Positions 33,083 to 45,076 are shown, counted from the first letter of the stretch. The stretch: 64,000 nucleotides of DNA from Nageia nagi (GCA_050084985.1 JBITNC010000001.1:123690001-123754000), one strand, 5' to 3'. Made by a program: numbers and translations. Notes: generated from the sequence alone by a model not told the origin.

Positions 33083-33962
33083 ATGGAAGAATCCTTTTTA
33101 CTCAAACACATTCTTTATGATTCCAATTATGAGATTTGAGAACCTTAGATGAGAGCTAAATTGTAAGTAAGAAAGCTTTGGCAAATAATGAATGAGAACC
33201 TTATACCTCCTATAGATAAGAACTCACTAGAGGCTTACAAAATAAAGAATGAGTTGGTAACCTTCTTGATTTATTGTGTAGTTTCAGATGATGTGCTCTT
33301 GATGATTTTCTTTTCAACCTTAAAAAAGAAGCATGGGATAAGCTCAAGCAAATCTACCTTGGTTCAAACTTTTCAAGAAGGTTTACCATACTTGAAAAGT
33401 TGCTTGAATCTCATCAAGGGGAAGATGAAAATGTGGCTATCTACTTAAATAAAATTATTAACTTAAAAATCCAACTTATTGATTGTGGATGCAATCAGAT
33501 CAATGATGCGTTCATAATCTTCATCATTCTTCAAAGCCTCTCTTCAAAGTTTAAAAACTTTGTAACAATTATGAAAATAAAGGTCGATGATGAAGAAATA
33601 GTCTTCTTCTTTGAGAACCTTTCAAAGTATCTTTTAAAGCATGAGAAAACCTTTAACAATAAGGTGTTGATTTTTTTTCTCAAGGATAATAATGTTGCTT
33701 TTGGAGCAACCAAAACTCCTTTCAAGAAGAAGTTCAACCATCAAAAGAAATCTTATCCTTCTTTCCCCAAAAGATTTGAGAAAAGAGGTAGTGGCTACAA
33801 CAACAATACAAACAACATCTATAATAGTAGATATAATGGTAATAATAATCATTTCAAGTAAAGAGATAGAAAAAAAAAGCAAACACTCTTTATCCTAAGG
33901 AAAAATTTGATGGTAATTATAATTATTGTGGCATTCAAGGTCACAAAGAAATTGATTGCTAC
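33083..33962 (+). pseudogene. Copia gag with Asn-rich tail and zinc knuckle (C1 copy 2)
   Basis: The start at 33083 (MEESFLLKHI) aligns with copy 1. The frame passes through stops and a shift near 33350, then runs open from 33400 to 33861, ending in a basic, Asn-rich tail. The zinc knuckle at 33918-33962 reads YNYC GIQGHKEIDC in a shifted frame. The first cysteine of CCHC is replaced by tyrosine. Confidence 0.7.
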
Positions 33963-34069
33963 AAAAAGCAAAGAGAGAAAAAGAATAAAGGTAATGGAAA
34001 TGTAAAGAACTATAAAGGAAAGAAAAATATTCATGCTAGTTTTGCTATGATGCTCTACTCCATGTCTTG

Positions 34070-34345
34070 CTCTTTTTCATCTGAATAGATTATTGACTCT
34101 AGTTGCACTAATCATCTATGCTTTGAAAAAGAAAAATTTTAGAACTTTCACAAGTATAAAAAAGATACAATTGTGATAGGTGATTACTCTATCATTAAAG
34201 TCTAAGGAATTGGAAGTGTGCTAATTCATGAAAAGGTTCTTGAAAATGTTCTCTATGTTCGTAAGTTAAAGATGAACCTTCTCTCCATAATCTAAGTTGC
34301 TAGAAAAGGTACTTTTTTTGAGTTTGACTCTCAATCCTAGTGCAT
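34070..34345 (+). pseudogene. Copia aspartic protease, decayed (C1 copy 2)
   Basis: The active site reads IIDSSCTNHLC (catalytic Asp codon 34095-34097), where DSGC is expected. A stop replaces the conserved W before it. VLENVLYVRKLKMNLLS follows near 34240-34290. Confidence 0.65.
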
Positions 34346-34364
34346 TAAGAAAGGACTTGCCACT

Positions 34365-35413
34365 TTGGTTAAAAGATCTATGAAAAATAACCTCTACATT
34401 ATGAATCAAGTTCCATCAAAGATGTGTCTTGCTTTTAGTGCATGCTCTAAAGGTAATATTTGGCACTATCATTTAGGGCACCTTAACCATAAGAGTATTC
34501 AAGTCATAAAACACCAAGAGCTTATGGAAGGTTTACTTTCAATTTATCCTTCGGTTGATCTATACGAGAAGTGTATTCTTGGCAAGATGCATAGATAAAA
34601 GTTTGAAAAAGATAAGGCAACAAAAGCATCTCAACCTCTTCAACTTGTGCATTTAGATTTGATGGGTCCATTTCAAACTAAGTTGCTTGGAGGAGCATCT
34701 TACATTTTGACCTTCATTGATGACTTTAGTAGAATGACATTTGGGTATCTACTTGAGCACAAGAATCAAACCTTTAAAAGTTTTAAGTTTTTTAAGTCTT
34801 TTGTTGATAATCAAAATAACCTTAAAATTAAGATGTTGAGATTAAATAATGGGGGAGAATATAACAGTAAAGAATTCAATAACTATTATGCTAAGTATGA
34901 AATCAAAAAGTAGTTACAATTCCATACACTCCTTAGTAGAATGGTGTTATTGAAAGAAAAAATAGAACAATAATGGAGATGGCTAGATGCATGTTGGGTG
35001 ATCTTCCTAAATTCTTATGGGGTGAAGCTATGAGCACTACTATTTACACCTTAAATAGGTGTCTCACAAAATTCATTCAAAGTAAAACTCCTTTTGAGGC
35101 ATGGTCAGAAAGAAAACCTAACATTTCTCACCTTAGGTTGTTTGGTTGTGAAGCTTTCTCTTACATTACTTCTGAGAAAAGGAAGAAGTTGGAAAAAAGA
35201 GTTGAAAAATGCATCTTTATGGGTTATGATAGTCAACATAAAGGTTACAAGCTTTCCTCTCCAACCTATAAAGTAGTATTCATTTCAAGGGATGTAAATT
35301 TCAATGAACTTCTTGAAGAATATACTTCTAATGAGAATGTTGATGATCCAAAGGACTCTTCAGTTGCTCCTAGTTGGTTGGATATTGATATAGACAATTC
35401 AACTCAAGAATAA
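34365..35413 (+). pseudogene. Copia GAG-pre and integrase, decayed (C1 copy 2)
   Basis: WHYHLGHLNHKS... CILGKMHR (34460-34595) is the zinc-binding GAG-pre region. The core starts HLDLMGPFQTK (first catalytic Asp present, near 34650) and continues FIDDFSRMTFGYLLEH. The second catalytic Asp is replaced by Asn in LRLNNGGEYN (near 34840). The glutamate block NGVIERKNRT is present just after a frameshift near 34912. From 34973 to 35413 the frame is open and encodes the copia integrase C-terminal region with ISHLRLFGCEAFSYI and CIFMGYDSQHKGYKL. Confidence 0.75.
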
Positions 35414-35439
35414 AATTTTCTAACATAAAGGGTAAAAAA

Positions 35440-36950
35440 GAGCATGAATTTGAATAAATATTTAATTACCAATATTGACAACAAGCATGAGCTCTCAACC
35501 TTCAAAGAAGCTTCTAAGCACAAGTACTAGATGGAAGCAATGAAAGTGAAATATGAGGTGCTTATGAAAAATAAAACTTGGAACTTGGTTCCTTATCCTA
35601 ATGAAAAGAATATAATTAGAAATAAGTGGATCTAGAAGGTCAGGTTAAATTCAATTAGAGATATTGAGAAATACAAGGAAAGGTTAGTAGCTCAAAGTTT
35701 TGCTTAGAAATACAGTGTAGATTATGAGAAAACCTTTGTTCTCATGGTAAAGATGCCTACTATGAGAGTTATCCTTGCTCTTTCTATAGCTTAAGGATGG
35801 AAAGTTTTTCAACTTGAAATCAAGAATGCATTTCTCAATGGTGACTTAGATGTGAAAATCTTCATGAACAAAGTAGAAGGGTTTATTATAGAAGGCAAAG
35901 AGTCCTTTATGTGCAAGCTAAAGAAGTCATTATATGGACTTAAGCAAGCATCTAGAGCCTGGCATAGAAGATTTTAGAGTACTTTGCAAATATTAAATTC
36001 TCAAAGTATTTTTTTGACTCTGATCTATATGTGCTAAATCAAATAAAAGATGTGGTCTTAATTCTATTTCATGTGGATAATCTTTTGATTACTAGAAATA
36101 ATGATGAAATCATTCAAGAGTGCATATCCAAACTTAAAAAAATATTTGAAATGATTGATCTTGATCTCTTGTACTACTATCTTGGAATGCAAGTATATCA
36201 ATACAAGGATTGTACTTACCTTAATCAATCTAAGTATATATTAGATATCTTACAAAAGTTTGAAATGGAGAAATGTAGATACGTTGCAATCTCAATCTCT
36301 CTTAGAATCACTATTTCTCTAAGCTCTAACTCTCAATTAGCTGATGCTACAACTTACAAGTGATTAATTGGTAGTCTTTTGTATTTTACTATATCCAGGC
36401 TAGATATTGCCTTTACAGTGAATTCGATGGCATAATTCATATAAAAATTTTATGTTGAGCACATTAATGTTGTTAAGCAAATCTTGAGGTAAGTTGTAGG
36501 GACTAAGGATCTTGCTTCAAGTATTCTAAGTTGTCCTTATTTGTTCTCTCTAGATTCTTAGATTTTGACTATGGGGGAGATAGAGATGATAGGAAGTCAA
36601 CCTCTCTATATGTGTTTAGCATTGGTACAAGTGCTATCTCTTGGGTTTCCAAGAAGCAACCTACTATTTCTCTTTCCACCATAAAAGTTGAATATCATGC
36701 CATGTCTATTGCAACCTAGAAAACTATTTGGCTAATGCATCTTTTGAATGAAAATAGGTATGAGTAAGGTGGCTCATCTTTGATCTTTTAGATAATTAGT
36801 TAACTATTTCTTTGGCTAAAAATCTAGTGTTCCATCAAAGAACAAAACATGTGGAAATCAATGCCCATTTTATCAAGGAGAAAGTTTTTAATGGCATCAT
36901 ACACCTGAAGTTGGTAAAATCCATGCCTCTCTTAGAAGCTTAGTTCTATA
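35440..36950 (+). pseudogene. Copia RT and RNase H, decayed (C1 copy 2)
   Basis: The blocks FQLEIKNAFLNGDL, KKSLYGLKQASRAW and LILFHVDNLLIT (the YVDD box changed to HVDN) appear in order, with stops between them. Then come YYYLGMQVYQ and the RNase H blocks GGDRDDRKSTSLYVFSIG (near 36560), ISLSTIKVEYHAM (near 36670) and HQRTKHVEINAHFI (near 36840). The last codons lie just left of the C2 insertion point at 36957. Confidence 0.75.
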
Positions 36951-36957
36951 AGCTTAG

Positions 36958-37502
36958 TGTTAGGATTTAATAAGTTTATATAAGCAAGAGCATCAGTAAT
37001 TCTCTTACTCCTTAGCAAAAGAAACAACATTCAAAGCATACTACTGAAATCAAATAACCATGAACATCAATCACACAAAGAGAGACACAAGAGATAACGT
37101 GGTTCACCCAATGTAGGCTACATCCACGGAGAAGCTTCAACCCTTTTGCATATCATTCTTCAAAGTCCTCCAAGCAAAAAACCAGCAGCATAACCTTGCT
37201 ACAATCTTCACTTTGGAGTTACAACAAAACCTCACTACAATCTCTCTCTCTCAACAATCACAATCTACTTCACAATTGCTGTCAAAACTACAATAATTCA
37301 TGCCTCAACTCAAGCCTCTTATTTATAGGTACAAACTAACCCAACTTAAACCCAAGTTGGATCAGGAAGGTCGTTAGGTAACCCCCAACCCTTCTATAAC
37401 TGATAACCAGGTGTCATGGCTTCTTGGAAACTAAAATTTGGTGTTAAACAGAAAGAAACTGCTCTCTATTTTCTAACTGGTTGTAGTCTCCATTTTCTAA
37501 CA
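36958..37502 (-). repeat. 3' LTR of C2
   Basis: Plus-strand TGTTAGGATTTAATAAG to CATTTTCTAACA; in element orientation it starts TGTTAGAAAATGG. The TATA-like box TATAAATAA (minus strand) lies at 37319-37327. Confidence 0.95.
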
Positions 37503-37517
37503 ATCTCCCACTTGGAG
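37503..37517 (-). other. Polypurine tract of C2
   Basis: The minus-strand CCAAGTGGGAGATTG directly precedes the 3' LTR. This is a typical copia polypurine tract. Confidence 0.85.
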
Positions 37518-37562
37518 ACTTCTTCCTCTGCAACAAGGGTCAAAAGCTTCTCATCTTGGCCT

Positions 37563-40500
37563 TTACTCCTTAATACCAATCCAAGTTGAGCAAGAGCCCA
37601 ACTTCTCCTTTGTAACAACTTTAGTGAACATGTTCGCAGGATTTTGAGACGTGTGAATCTTCCCCAAACTGACTGAACCATCCTCCAACGTTGTCCTGAT
37701 GAAGTGGTACCTCAATTTGATATGCTTGGTTCTCAAATGGTAGGTTGAGTTCTTTGCAAGATGAATAGCACTCTGGCTATCGCTCCATAGCTTTGCATCC
37801 TCCTGCACCTTTCCCAGTTCCTCCATCAATCTCTTCAACCAAATCAATTCTTTACTTGCCTCCGTGATCGCAACATACTCTGCCTCAGTAGTGGAGAGAG
37901 CCACAACCTATTGGAGCTTTGAAATCCAACTCATCGTTGTACCTCCAATGGTAAACACATATCCTGTAGTGCTTCTCCCACCATCTATATCACCTGCCAT
38001 GTCAGAATCAACATAACGTTGCAAACAAGAGTTAGATCCACCAAAACATAAAGAGTAATGAGAAGTACTCCTTAAATACCTAAGGATCCATTTAACTGCT
38101 TCCCAATGCCCTTTTCCTGGATTATTCATGAATCTACTAACCAATCCCACTGCTTGTGCTATATCTGGTCTAGTGCACACCATTGCATACATTAAACTCC
38201 CAACCGCCGAAGCATAGGGAACTTTAGTCATGTACTCCTTTTCCTTATCTTCTTAGGACTTAAATGTTTGGTGAGTTTAAAATGCTTTGCCAATGGTGTA
38301 GTTACAGATTTTGCATTATTCATATTGAACCTTTTAAGAACCTTATCAATATAATCTTCTTGACTTAGTCTAAGCAAGTGGTTTTGTTTATCTCTTGTTA
38401 TTTTCATTCCAAGTATTTGTTTAGCTTCACCCAAATCCTTCATTTCAAAAGTATTAGCCAACTTTTCCTTAAGATCAAAATATCTTGCATACTAGATCCT
38501 GCTACCAACATATCATCCACATATAAAAGCAAGATTACATAGTTGCCATTTGTTGTCTTCTTTACATACACACAATGATCAGATTGACATCTTACAAATT
38601 TATTTATTATCATGAAAGTGTCAAACTTATGATACCATTGCCTAGGTGCTTGCTTCAAACCGTACAAGCTCTTTTCCAATTTACATACATACCCTTCTTT
38701 ACCTTTGACCTCAAAACCTTCGGGTTGATGCATATAAATATCCTCCTCCAAATCCCCATGAAGGAAAGCTATCTTTACATCCAATTGTTCAAGAAATAAG
38801 TTTTCAGTAGCAACAAGACTCAATATTGCTCTAATCGAGGTCATTTTAACAACTGGAGAAAAGATCTCATTATAATCTATACCTTTTTTCTGTTCAAAAC
38901 CTTTTACCACAAGTCTTACCTTGTACCTTTGTCACCCATCTACCTCTTCCTTTATCCTGTACACCCATTTGTTAGTAAGTGCCTTCTTACCCTCTGGAAG
39001 CTCAACCAAACTCCAAGTTTGATTCTTAAGTAAGGAGTCCATCTCCTCCTTCATAGCATGCTCCCACTTAATCTGTGTATCACCCTGCATAGCTTCATCA
39101 AAACATTCAGGTTCACCACCATCAGTATAAAGAATATGATAAAGAGCAGGAGAGTATCGTTTAGGAGGATTTCTAGTCCTTGAGGACCTTCTAAGTGATA
39201 AAATTTGAGGTGTTTGTGGTGGAGGTGCTTGAACATTATTATTATCAGGACCCTTATATTGATCAACATCTTCTAGAGATACAAACTTGGGTTCCTCAAC
39301 ATTTTGCAATCTATCTTTATACATGCTTTTCTCATTGAATACAACATCTCTACTTCTAATGATTTTATGGTTATCAACATCCCATAAACTATATCCCAAA
39401 TCATTAACACCATATCCAACAAAATAGCATTTTTGTGATTTTGCATCAAGTTTCTTTCTATCCTCTTTATCAACATGTGCAAAAGCCTCACAACCAAAGA
39501 CTCTCAAGAATGAATAATTCACCTTTTTACCTGTCCACATCTCCTCTAGAATGCCTCCATCTAAAGCCATAGATGGACCCCTGTTAATCAAGTAAACAGC
39601 AGTGTCAATAGCATCAGCCCAAAGATTCAAAGGAAACCCAGCATGTATCCTCATACTTCTAGCCCTTTCTAAGATAGTCCTATTCATTCTTTCTGCAACC
39701 CCATTTTCCTGTGGAGTTCTAGGGACCACCTTAATCCTTCTAATGCCATTGTGTGAACAAAATGAATCAAACTCATTATTGCAAAATTCCCCACCATTAT
39801 CGGACTTAAGACATTTCAACTTAGAATTAGTTTCATTCTCAACCAATGCCTTCCACCTCTTAAATGTTTCAAACACATCAGACTTCTTTTTAATACAGTT
39901 ATACCCATGTCTTTCTAGTACAATCATCAATAAAAGTGACAAAATAAGATGAGCCTCCAAGTGAGAAAACTTGTGCAGGACCCCACACATCTGTATGAAC
40001 AAGCTCTAATTTGTGACTCTTCTTTTCTTTGCCAACTTTAAGAAAATTAACCCTTTTTTGTTTTCCATACACACAATCTTCACAAAATCCTAAATCAACT
40101 TCTTTAAGATTAGGGAGTGAACCATTAGAGTGTAACATTTCATACCTTTCTCACTCATATGTCCAAGTCTATTATGCCATAGTGATGTATCATTGCCTAT
40201 TGAAACAAGATTCAATGAATAATCAAAGACATTTGTGAGCAAATAAAGAGACCCCACCAAATTTCCCTTTGCAAATACCATTGAACCTTTAGTTACTTTC
40301 CAACTAGCATCCCCGAATGTCATCACATAGCCCTCCTTATCCAATTTACTTGTTGATATAAGATTTATTTTAAGATCCGGAATGTGTCTAGCTTCATTAA
40401 GAGTCCATTGTGTTCCATTAGGTAATTTTATTGTTATATTGCCAATACCAACAATCTTGCATGGGTGTTCATTACCTAATAATACTTGACCAAAGTCACC

Positions 40501-41438
40501 ATGTGTGTAATTTGAAAAATAGTTCTTATGTGGAGTAGCATGATATGAAGCACCCGAATCAAGAACCCAATAATCATCATTCTTTTCATTAGACATGATT
40601 AAAGCATCTTGAATTAATTCACCAACAATATTTGCCTCTTGGTTACTTGTGCTTTCATTATTATAATTACTACTTTCACTTTCTTTTCCTTTTCTATTCC
40701 AACAATCCCTTTTAATGTGACCCTTTTTACCACAATGCCAACATTCCAATTTAGTTTTACCTTTTGATTTTGACCTTCCTTGCGATTTGCTTCTTGACTT
40801 GCTTCTCCTTCTTTCCTTTGATCTTCCTCTTGCCTCTACTATGAGAACAGCATTGGAGCATTCTCCCGTGGACTTTCTCCTCATGTCCTCACTAAGAATT
40901 GTTCCAACAACTTCATCAAAGACCAATTTTGCATTAGAAGAAGAATTACTAACAGCCATAACAAAGCTATTCCAACTATCTGGAAGTGAACATAGAATTA
41001 ACAAAGCTCTTACTTCATCTCCAAATTCTATTTTTACTGAAGTTAATTGATTTGTGACTGTGTTAAATTCATTAACATGGTCTTGAACTGAACTACCTTC
41101 ATTCATCTTCATGTTAAACAATTTCTTCATTAAGTATACTTTGTTTGAAGCAGATGTTTTTCATACATTTTAGCAAGCTTATCCATTACACCTTTAGTAG
41201 TTTTTTCATTGGAAATATTGAAAGCTACACTAGAACTTAAACAAAGTCTTACAGCTCCCAAAGCCTTTCTATCCAACAAGTTCCATTCTTCATCACTCAT
41301 AGAAGTGGGTTTCTTACTCTTATCTTCTAGAGTTTGATAGAGATCCTTTTGGTAGAGGAAGTCTTCCATTTGCATTTTCCAAAACTGAAAACCTTGCCCA
41401 TTAAATCTTTCCACCTTCAGCCTCCCTTCTTCTGCCAT
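37563..41438 (-). pseudogene. Copia gag-pol polyprotein of C2, lightly damaged
   Basis: The start at 41438 (MAEEGRLKVERFNG) is chosen because the family begins with a short N-terminus before the gag FNG-(N/F)--W motif; the in-frame ATG further upstream adds residues not typical of gag. Domains in order are: gag; CCHC knuckle CWHCGKKGHIKRDC (40702-40743); protease DSGASYHATP (Asp codon at 40558-40560); GAG-pre WHNRLGHMSEKGM; integrase core with HTDVWGP, LKSDNGGEF and QENGVAERMN (all three catalytic acids present); RT with LDVKIAFLHGDL and an intact YVDD (38512-38523); and RNase H with DSDMAGDIDGGRSTTGY and LSTTEAEY. Breaks seen are frameshifts near 41160, 40125, 39903, 38462 and 38235, and stops near 38930 (TGA) and 37906 (TAG). 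Confidence 0.92.
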
Positions 41439-41502
41439 AGTGCTCTTCCTGGTTTCTAATCTACACACAAGATTCACCAACAAAATCCCAACACAACAAC
41501 AA

Positions 41503-41514
41503 GCTCTGATACCA
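41503..41514 (-). other. Primer-binding site of C2 (initiator tRNA-Met)
   Basis: The minus-strand TGGTATCAGAGC is the exact plant copia primer site complementary to the 3' end of initiator tRNA-Met, two bases inside the 5' LTR. Confidence 0.95.
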
Positions 41515-41516
41515 CT

Positions 41517-42062
41517 TGCTAGGATTTAATAAGTTTATATAAGCAAGAGCATCCGTAATTCTCTTACTCCTTAGCAAAAGAAACAACATTCAAAGCATAC
41601 TACTGAAATCAAATAACCATGAACATCAATCACACAAAGAGAGACACAAGAGATAACGTGGTTCACCCAATGTAGGCTACATCCACGGAGAAGCTTTCAA
41701 CCCTTTTGCATATCATTCTTCAAAGTCCTCCAAGCAACAAACCAGCAGCATAACCTTGCTACAATCTTCACTTTGGAGTTACAACAAAACCTCACTACAA
41801 TCTCTCTCTCTCAACAATCACAATCTACTTCACAATTGCTGTCAAAACAACAATAATTCATGCCTCAACTCAAGCCTCTTATTTATAGGTACAAACTAAC
41901 CCAACTTAAACCCAAGTTGAATCAGGAAGGTCGTTAGGTAACCCCCAACCCTTCTATAACTGATAACCAGGTGTCATGGCTTCTTGGCAACTGAAATTTG
42001 ATGTTAAACAGAAAGAAACTGCTCTCTATTTTCTAACTGGTTGTAGTCTCCATTTTCTAACA
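41517..42062 (-). repeat. 5' LTR of C2
   Basis: Partner of 36958-37502. The inner end reads TGCTAGG on the plus strand where the other copy has TGTTAGG. The TATA-like box on the minus strand is at 41879-41887. This LTR would drive transcription leftwards. Confidence 0.95.
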
Positions 42063-42067
42063 CTTAG

Positions 42068-42926
42068 GGATTTTATCAGGTTGGTGAAGTTACCCTGAAA
42101 GGGGAGTGAAATTTGAATTCTTATGTTGAATTTATGTTTGTGATGACAACTTCATCTTTAGAAGGATTTTGTGCTATATAGTGTTGACTTTGTTGTACAC
42201 CTTCATGGTAAGTTTGCTCTATGTGAGGAACTTATTATACAAATTGGCCAATCTAGCACTATTCAGTTATCCATGTGTGAGAAAATCTTATGCGTATTTT
42301 AGCACTATTTAGTTATCCATATGTTAGGAACTCGTATGTGCATACTCTTTATTTTTTGGTCAATCTTGCATTGTTCAGTTATTCATGTGTGAAGAACTCT
42401 TATGTGTCTTTTGACACTGTTTAGTTATCCATATGTGAGGAAATCGTATGTGCATGCTCTATTTTGTAATGATAATCAACACATGTTTTATATACAATAG
42501 GTGACTATAAGTTTTTAGCATGGCATCTTCATGATGACTTATAGTGCACCATTGATCAGTTCATGATGGCATTTATGTGATTTATCTATCCTTGTTGATA
42601 TGAATATGATGCATCTAATTGATCTTGTTATTTGAGTTTCTTATGACTTGTAGGTTCCTTTGAGATTGTAGGTTACTTACCTCAGGTATGCATGCTCTTG
42701 GAGACTCTTCATGACTTCTAGTTGGATGACTACTTCATGTACATTGAAACCTATTGTGGTTAATGATTGTATTTGGCAAAGTAGTGAGTCTCAAATTAGA
42801 TCTTTCTTACTTCAATAATATGTAAAAAGTTTTTATCTCTATTGTATCTATTTGGAAGAGAACTCTCTTACTTTCTCTTCTTCTTCTCTCTTGCTTGTTC
42901 CTTCCCAATATTGCATTAAGTGGGAG
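42068..42926 (+). other. 3' UTR of C1 copy 2 with 46-bp repeats, and polypurine tract
   Basis: It continues the C1 element after the insertion. The words (c/t)agttatcc-atgtg-gaa recur at 42264, 42310, 42376 and 42422, with spacings of 46, 66 and 46 bp, i.e. a 112-bp unit present twice. The corresponding part of copy 1 (about 6290-6420) has only one pair. The tract aagtgggag at 42918-42926 precedes the LTR. Confidence 0.7.
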
Positions 42927-43417
42927 TGTTGGAATGTATAATGCATTATTGTAAATATTTGTATTAAATATTCTATGTAAGTTCACTAATATTTAAGGGT
43001 ATCATTTGATACGTTAAGTATTTAAGTGAATATGATAATGTAACTTATCCTACACTCCATGTCATGAGCATGCCCCTTGGGTAAAAGGATGTGTATGTCA
43101 TGCTTTTGTATATTAGATAAAAGGGTGATCCAAAGAGTGATTTTGGCCTATAAATAGAAAGCTCCCTCTTTATGATTACATACTAATTGTGGAGTTAAAA
43201 TTATGCTATAGGATAAAAGTGTAGGATTTGAGATTAAGAGAATTGTAAGAGAGTTGTATTTGTGATTGAAGTAAAGATCTAGTTAGTGGATGTACTCTTA
43301 GTTGGATGAACCACTTTACATCTTGAGTTACTTTGTGAGATTATGTTATTTGTGAGATTGTTAGTTGTGTATTGTGAGCTTTCAAGAGATCTTGGTTGTT
43401 TAAGAATTATCTTGTTG
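42927..43417 (+). repeat. 3' LTR of C1 copy 2
   Basis: Direct repeat of 29541-29999, starting TGTTGGAATGTATAATGC. A TATA box (tataaatag, 43149-43157) is retained. Similarity stops near cttgttga at 43411-43418, short of the expected CA end, so the right boundary is approximate. Confidence 0.8.
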
Positions 43418-45076
43418 ATAGAACATTGGTAAGAGTGTAACAACATATTTCACCTTTCCATGGGTACAATTTTCGTCATTAATATTAAGGATATATAAAA
43501 TATTCTCTTAGTACCAGTTAAGGGGGAAATAGTTTGTATGAAGGAGGATATGAGTTTTAATGAGATGGATATCTTTTACAAGTAGTTGATAGGGATTGAT
43601 GATCACCATTAGTTAAAGAAGGTTTCCTTCATTATAGCCTCATATATTGATACCATTGTATGCTTTGACAAGATCCATGATGTATTTCCCTATGGGTTAA
43701 TACATGTGGCAATTGACATGGTTAGAAAAGAGAAATTTTCTTAGGTGTTATATATTAGTAACTCAAATCTACCATGAATTCCATAATTTTGTGATGGTAT
43801 CCAAGAATAGTAGGAATGTATCTCACTCTTTTGTTCATGTAGTGTTTGATGTATGAGCATATGTATATTTTTAGGCTTATAACCTATCAAGGCACTAAAT
43901 TGGCTCTATGATTATAATGAGTAGGGTAAGGTGATATATGATCTAGGGTGGTAATAACTCCATACTATATTTGGGTACAAAAGCTATATGTGGAACCATA
44001 TTTTTCCCCCTCCACATGATATGCCAATTCGATTGTACTTAAGCTATAGCTAATTCATAAAAGAATATTGTACGCCCCAGGAAGAGATGTAAATAGGATC
44101 ATGACTTATTTGAAGTGACTCCCAATTGGATTGTAAATTGGATACCTCCTCAAGATAATGGTTTGATGAGTGAGAGCAATGAGAAAGAAGAAGGACCAAC
44201 ATTTAACTAAGAGTACATTGATTTGTAGATAGAGTCCTCATCTCATCTCTTAGGGATATATGATGATGACGAGGTTACATATGCCATGGAAGAGGAGTTA
44301 GATGAAGAGATACAAGAAGAGGAAGAAGAGTAAGAAGAAAAGGGTGAATATCAAGAGGGAGGAGAAGAAATTAAAGAACATGAAGAAGAATAAGGAGTGG
44401 ATGATGGATGTTGAATCGAAAATTCCCCTATGAAGGTCATCCCTACTTCCTAATCTAGCCAATTAGTTGAGTAAATAAGTATGTAACCCTCATAAGTTGA
44501 TTTGAAAAAGGAGCAAGAAATAAAAAATGAAGCAAAATGTATTGATCGAACCTTGTTGCATATGGAGCCAAACTAAAAGATCACATTGAAGATGAAGTGT
44601 GTAAATTATGAAGAAGAAAATGAGGAGATAAAAAATAACTTGGCTTTAATAAAGAAGAAGAAAATGAAAAACTCAAAAAGACCATGACAAACCAAGCAAA
44701 CCATCTAGAAGTCTAAGTCCAAAACTATTTTCCATCCAAAAAATAAAATATAATGAATGCAATAAGTCAAGATTGAAAAAATAACATAATAAGAGTATTC
44801 TAGGAGGTAACAAAGCATGTAAGAACATACCAAGAAGTATTGTAAAAGAACTCAATGCTTTAAAAATAAATGTTATTACTTTGTATAAAAACAAGAATGA
44901 GAAGACCATCACTCTCTAGAATGAGGAACAAATCCACTTTGAGCAAAAAACCTATAACTATTTCACATAGAATCAAGAATGTATAACTTAACTTTTGTGT
45001 TACAAAAAATAACACTATTGTACACATTTTCCATATAATGAATATAAAAGATGCTATGTTTTGCTTCCAATTTTTG
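43418..45076 (+). other. Unassigned coding-like debris, acidic then lysine-rich
   Basis: Plus-strand frames around 44285-44400 encode strings rich in glutamate (MEEELDEEIQEEEEE, stop, EEKGEYQEGGEEIKEH). About 44580-44900 encodes K/E/N-rich sequence of coiled-coil character (VNYEEENEEIKNNLALIKKK). Stops are frequent and no domain is recognised. It may derive from the extra reading frame of a gypsy element, such as the one at 57.8-61.4 kb, but no direct match was found. Confidence 0.35.

Larger units (their letters stand above)
36958..42062 (-). mobile_element. Ty1/copia element, family C2, young and nearly complete
   Basis: The 5105-bp element has LTRs of 545 and 546 bp, an initiator-Met primer site, one gag-pol reading region and a polypurine tract. 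It is flanked on both sides by the exact 5-bp duplication CTTAG (36953-36957 and 42063-42067). By eye the two LTRs differ at eight substitutions and one single-base indel, about 98.5% identity, far less than the decay of its host element C1. Gag-pol carries about five frameshifts and two stops. It lies antisense to its host. Confidence 0.95.
29541..43417 (+). mobile_element. Ty1/copia element, family C1 copy 2, interrupted by a younger copia
   Basis: The element reads 5' LTR (29541-29999), primer-binding site, about 3 kb leader, gag, protease, integrase, RT, RNase H, then the inserted C2 element (36958-42062), then its own 3' UTR, polypurine tract and 3' LTR (42927 to about 43417). Without the insertion it is about 8.8 kb, the same size as copy 1 (8.5 kb), and every block aligns with copy 1 in reverse orientation. 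The coding region has many stops and frameshifts. No target duplication is apparent, because the right edge of the 3' LTR has diverged. Confidence 0.85.

Noticed and set aside
33634-34034. Minus-strand hydrophobic frames that look like membrane proteins
   Set aside because: Antisense of the Asn-rich gag tail and zinc-knuckle region of C1 copy 2.
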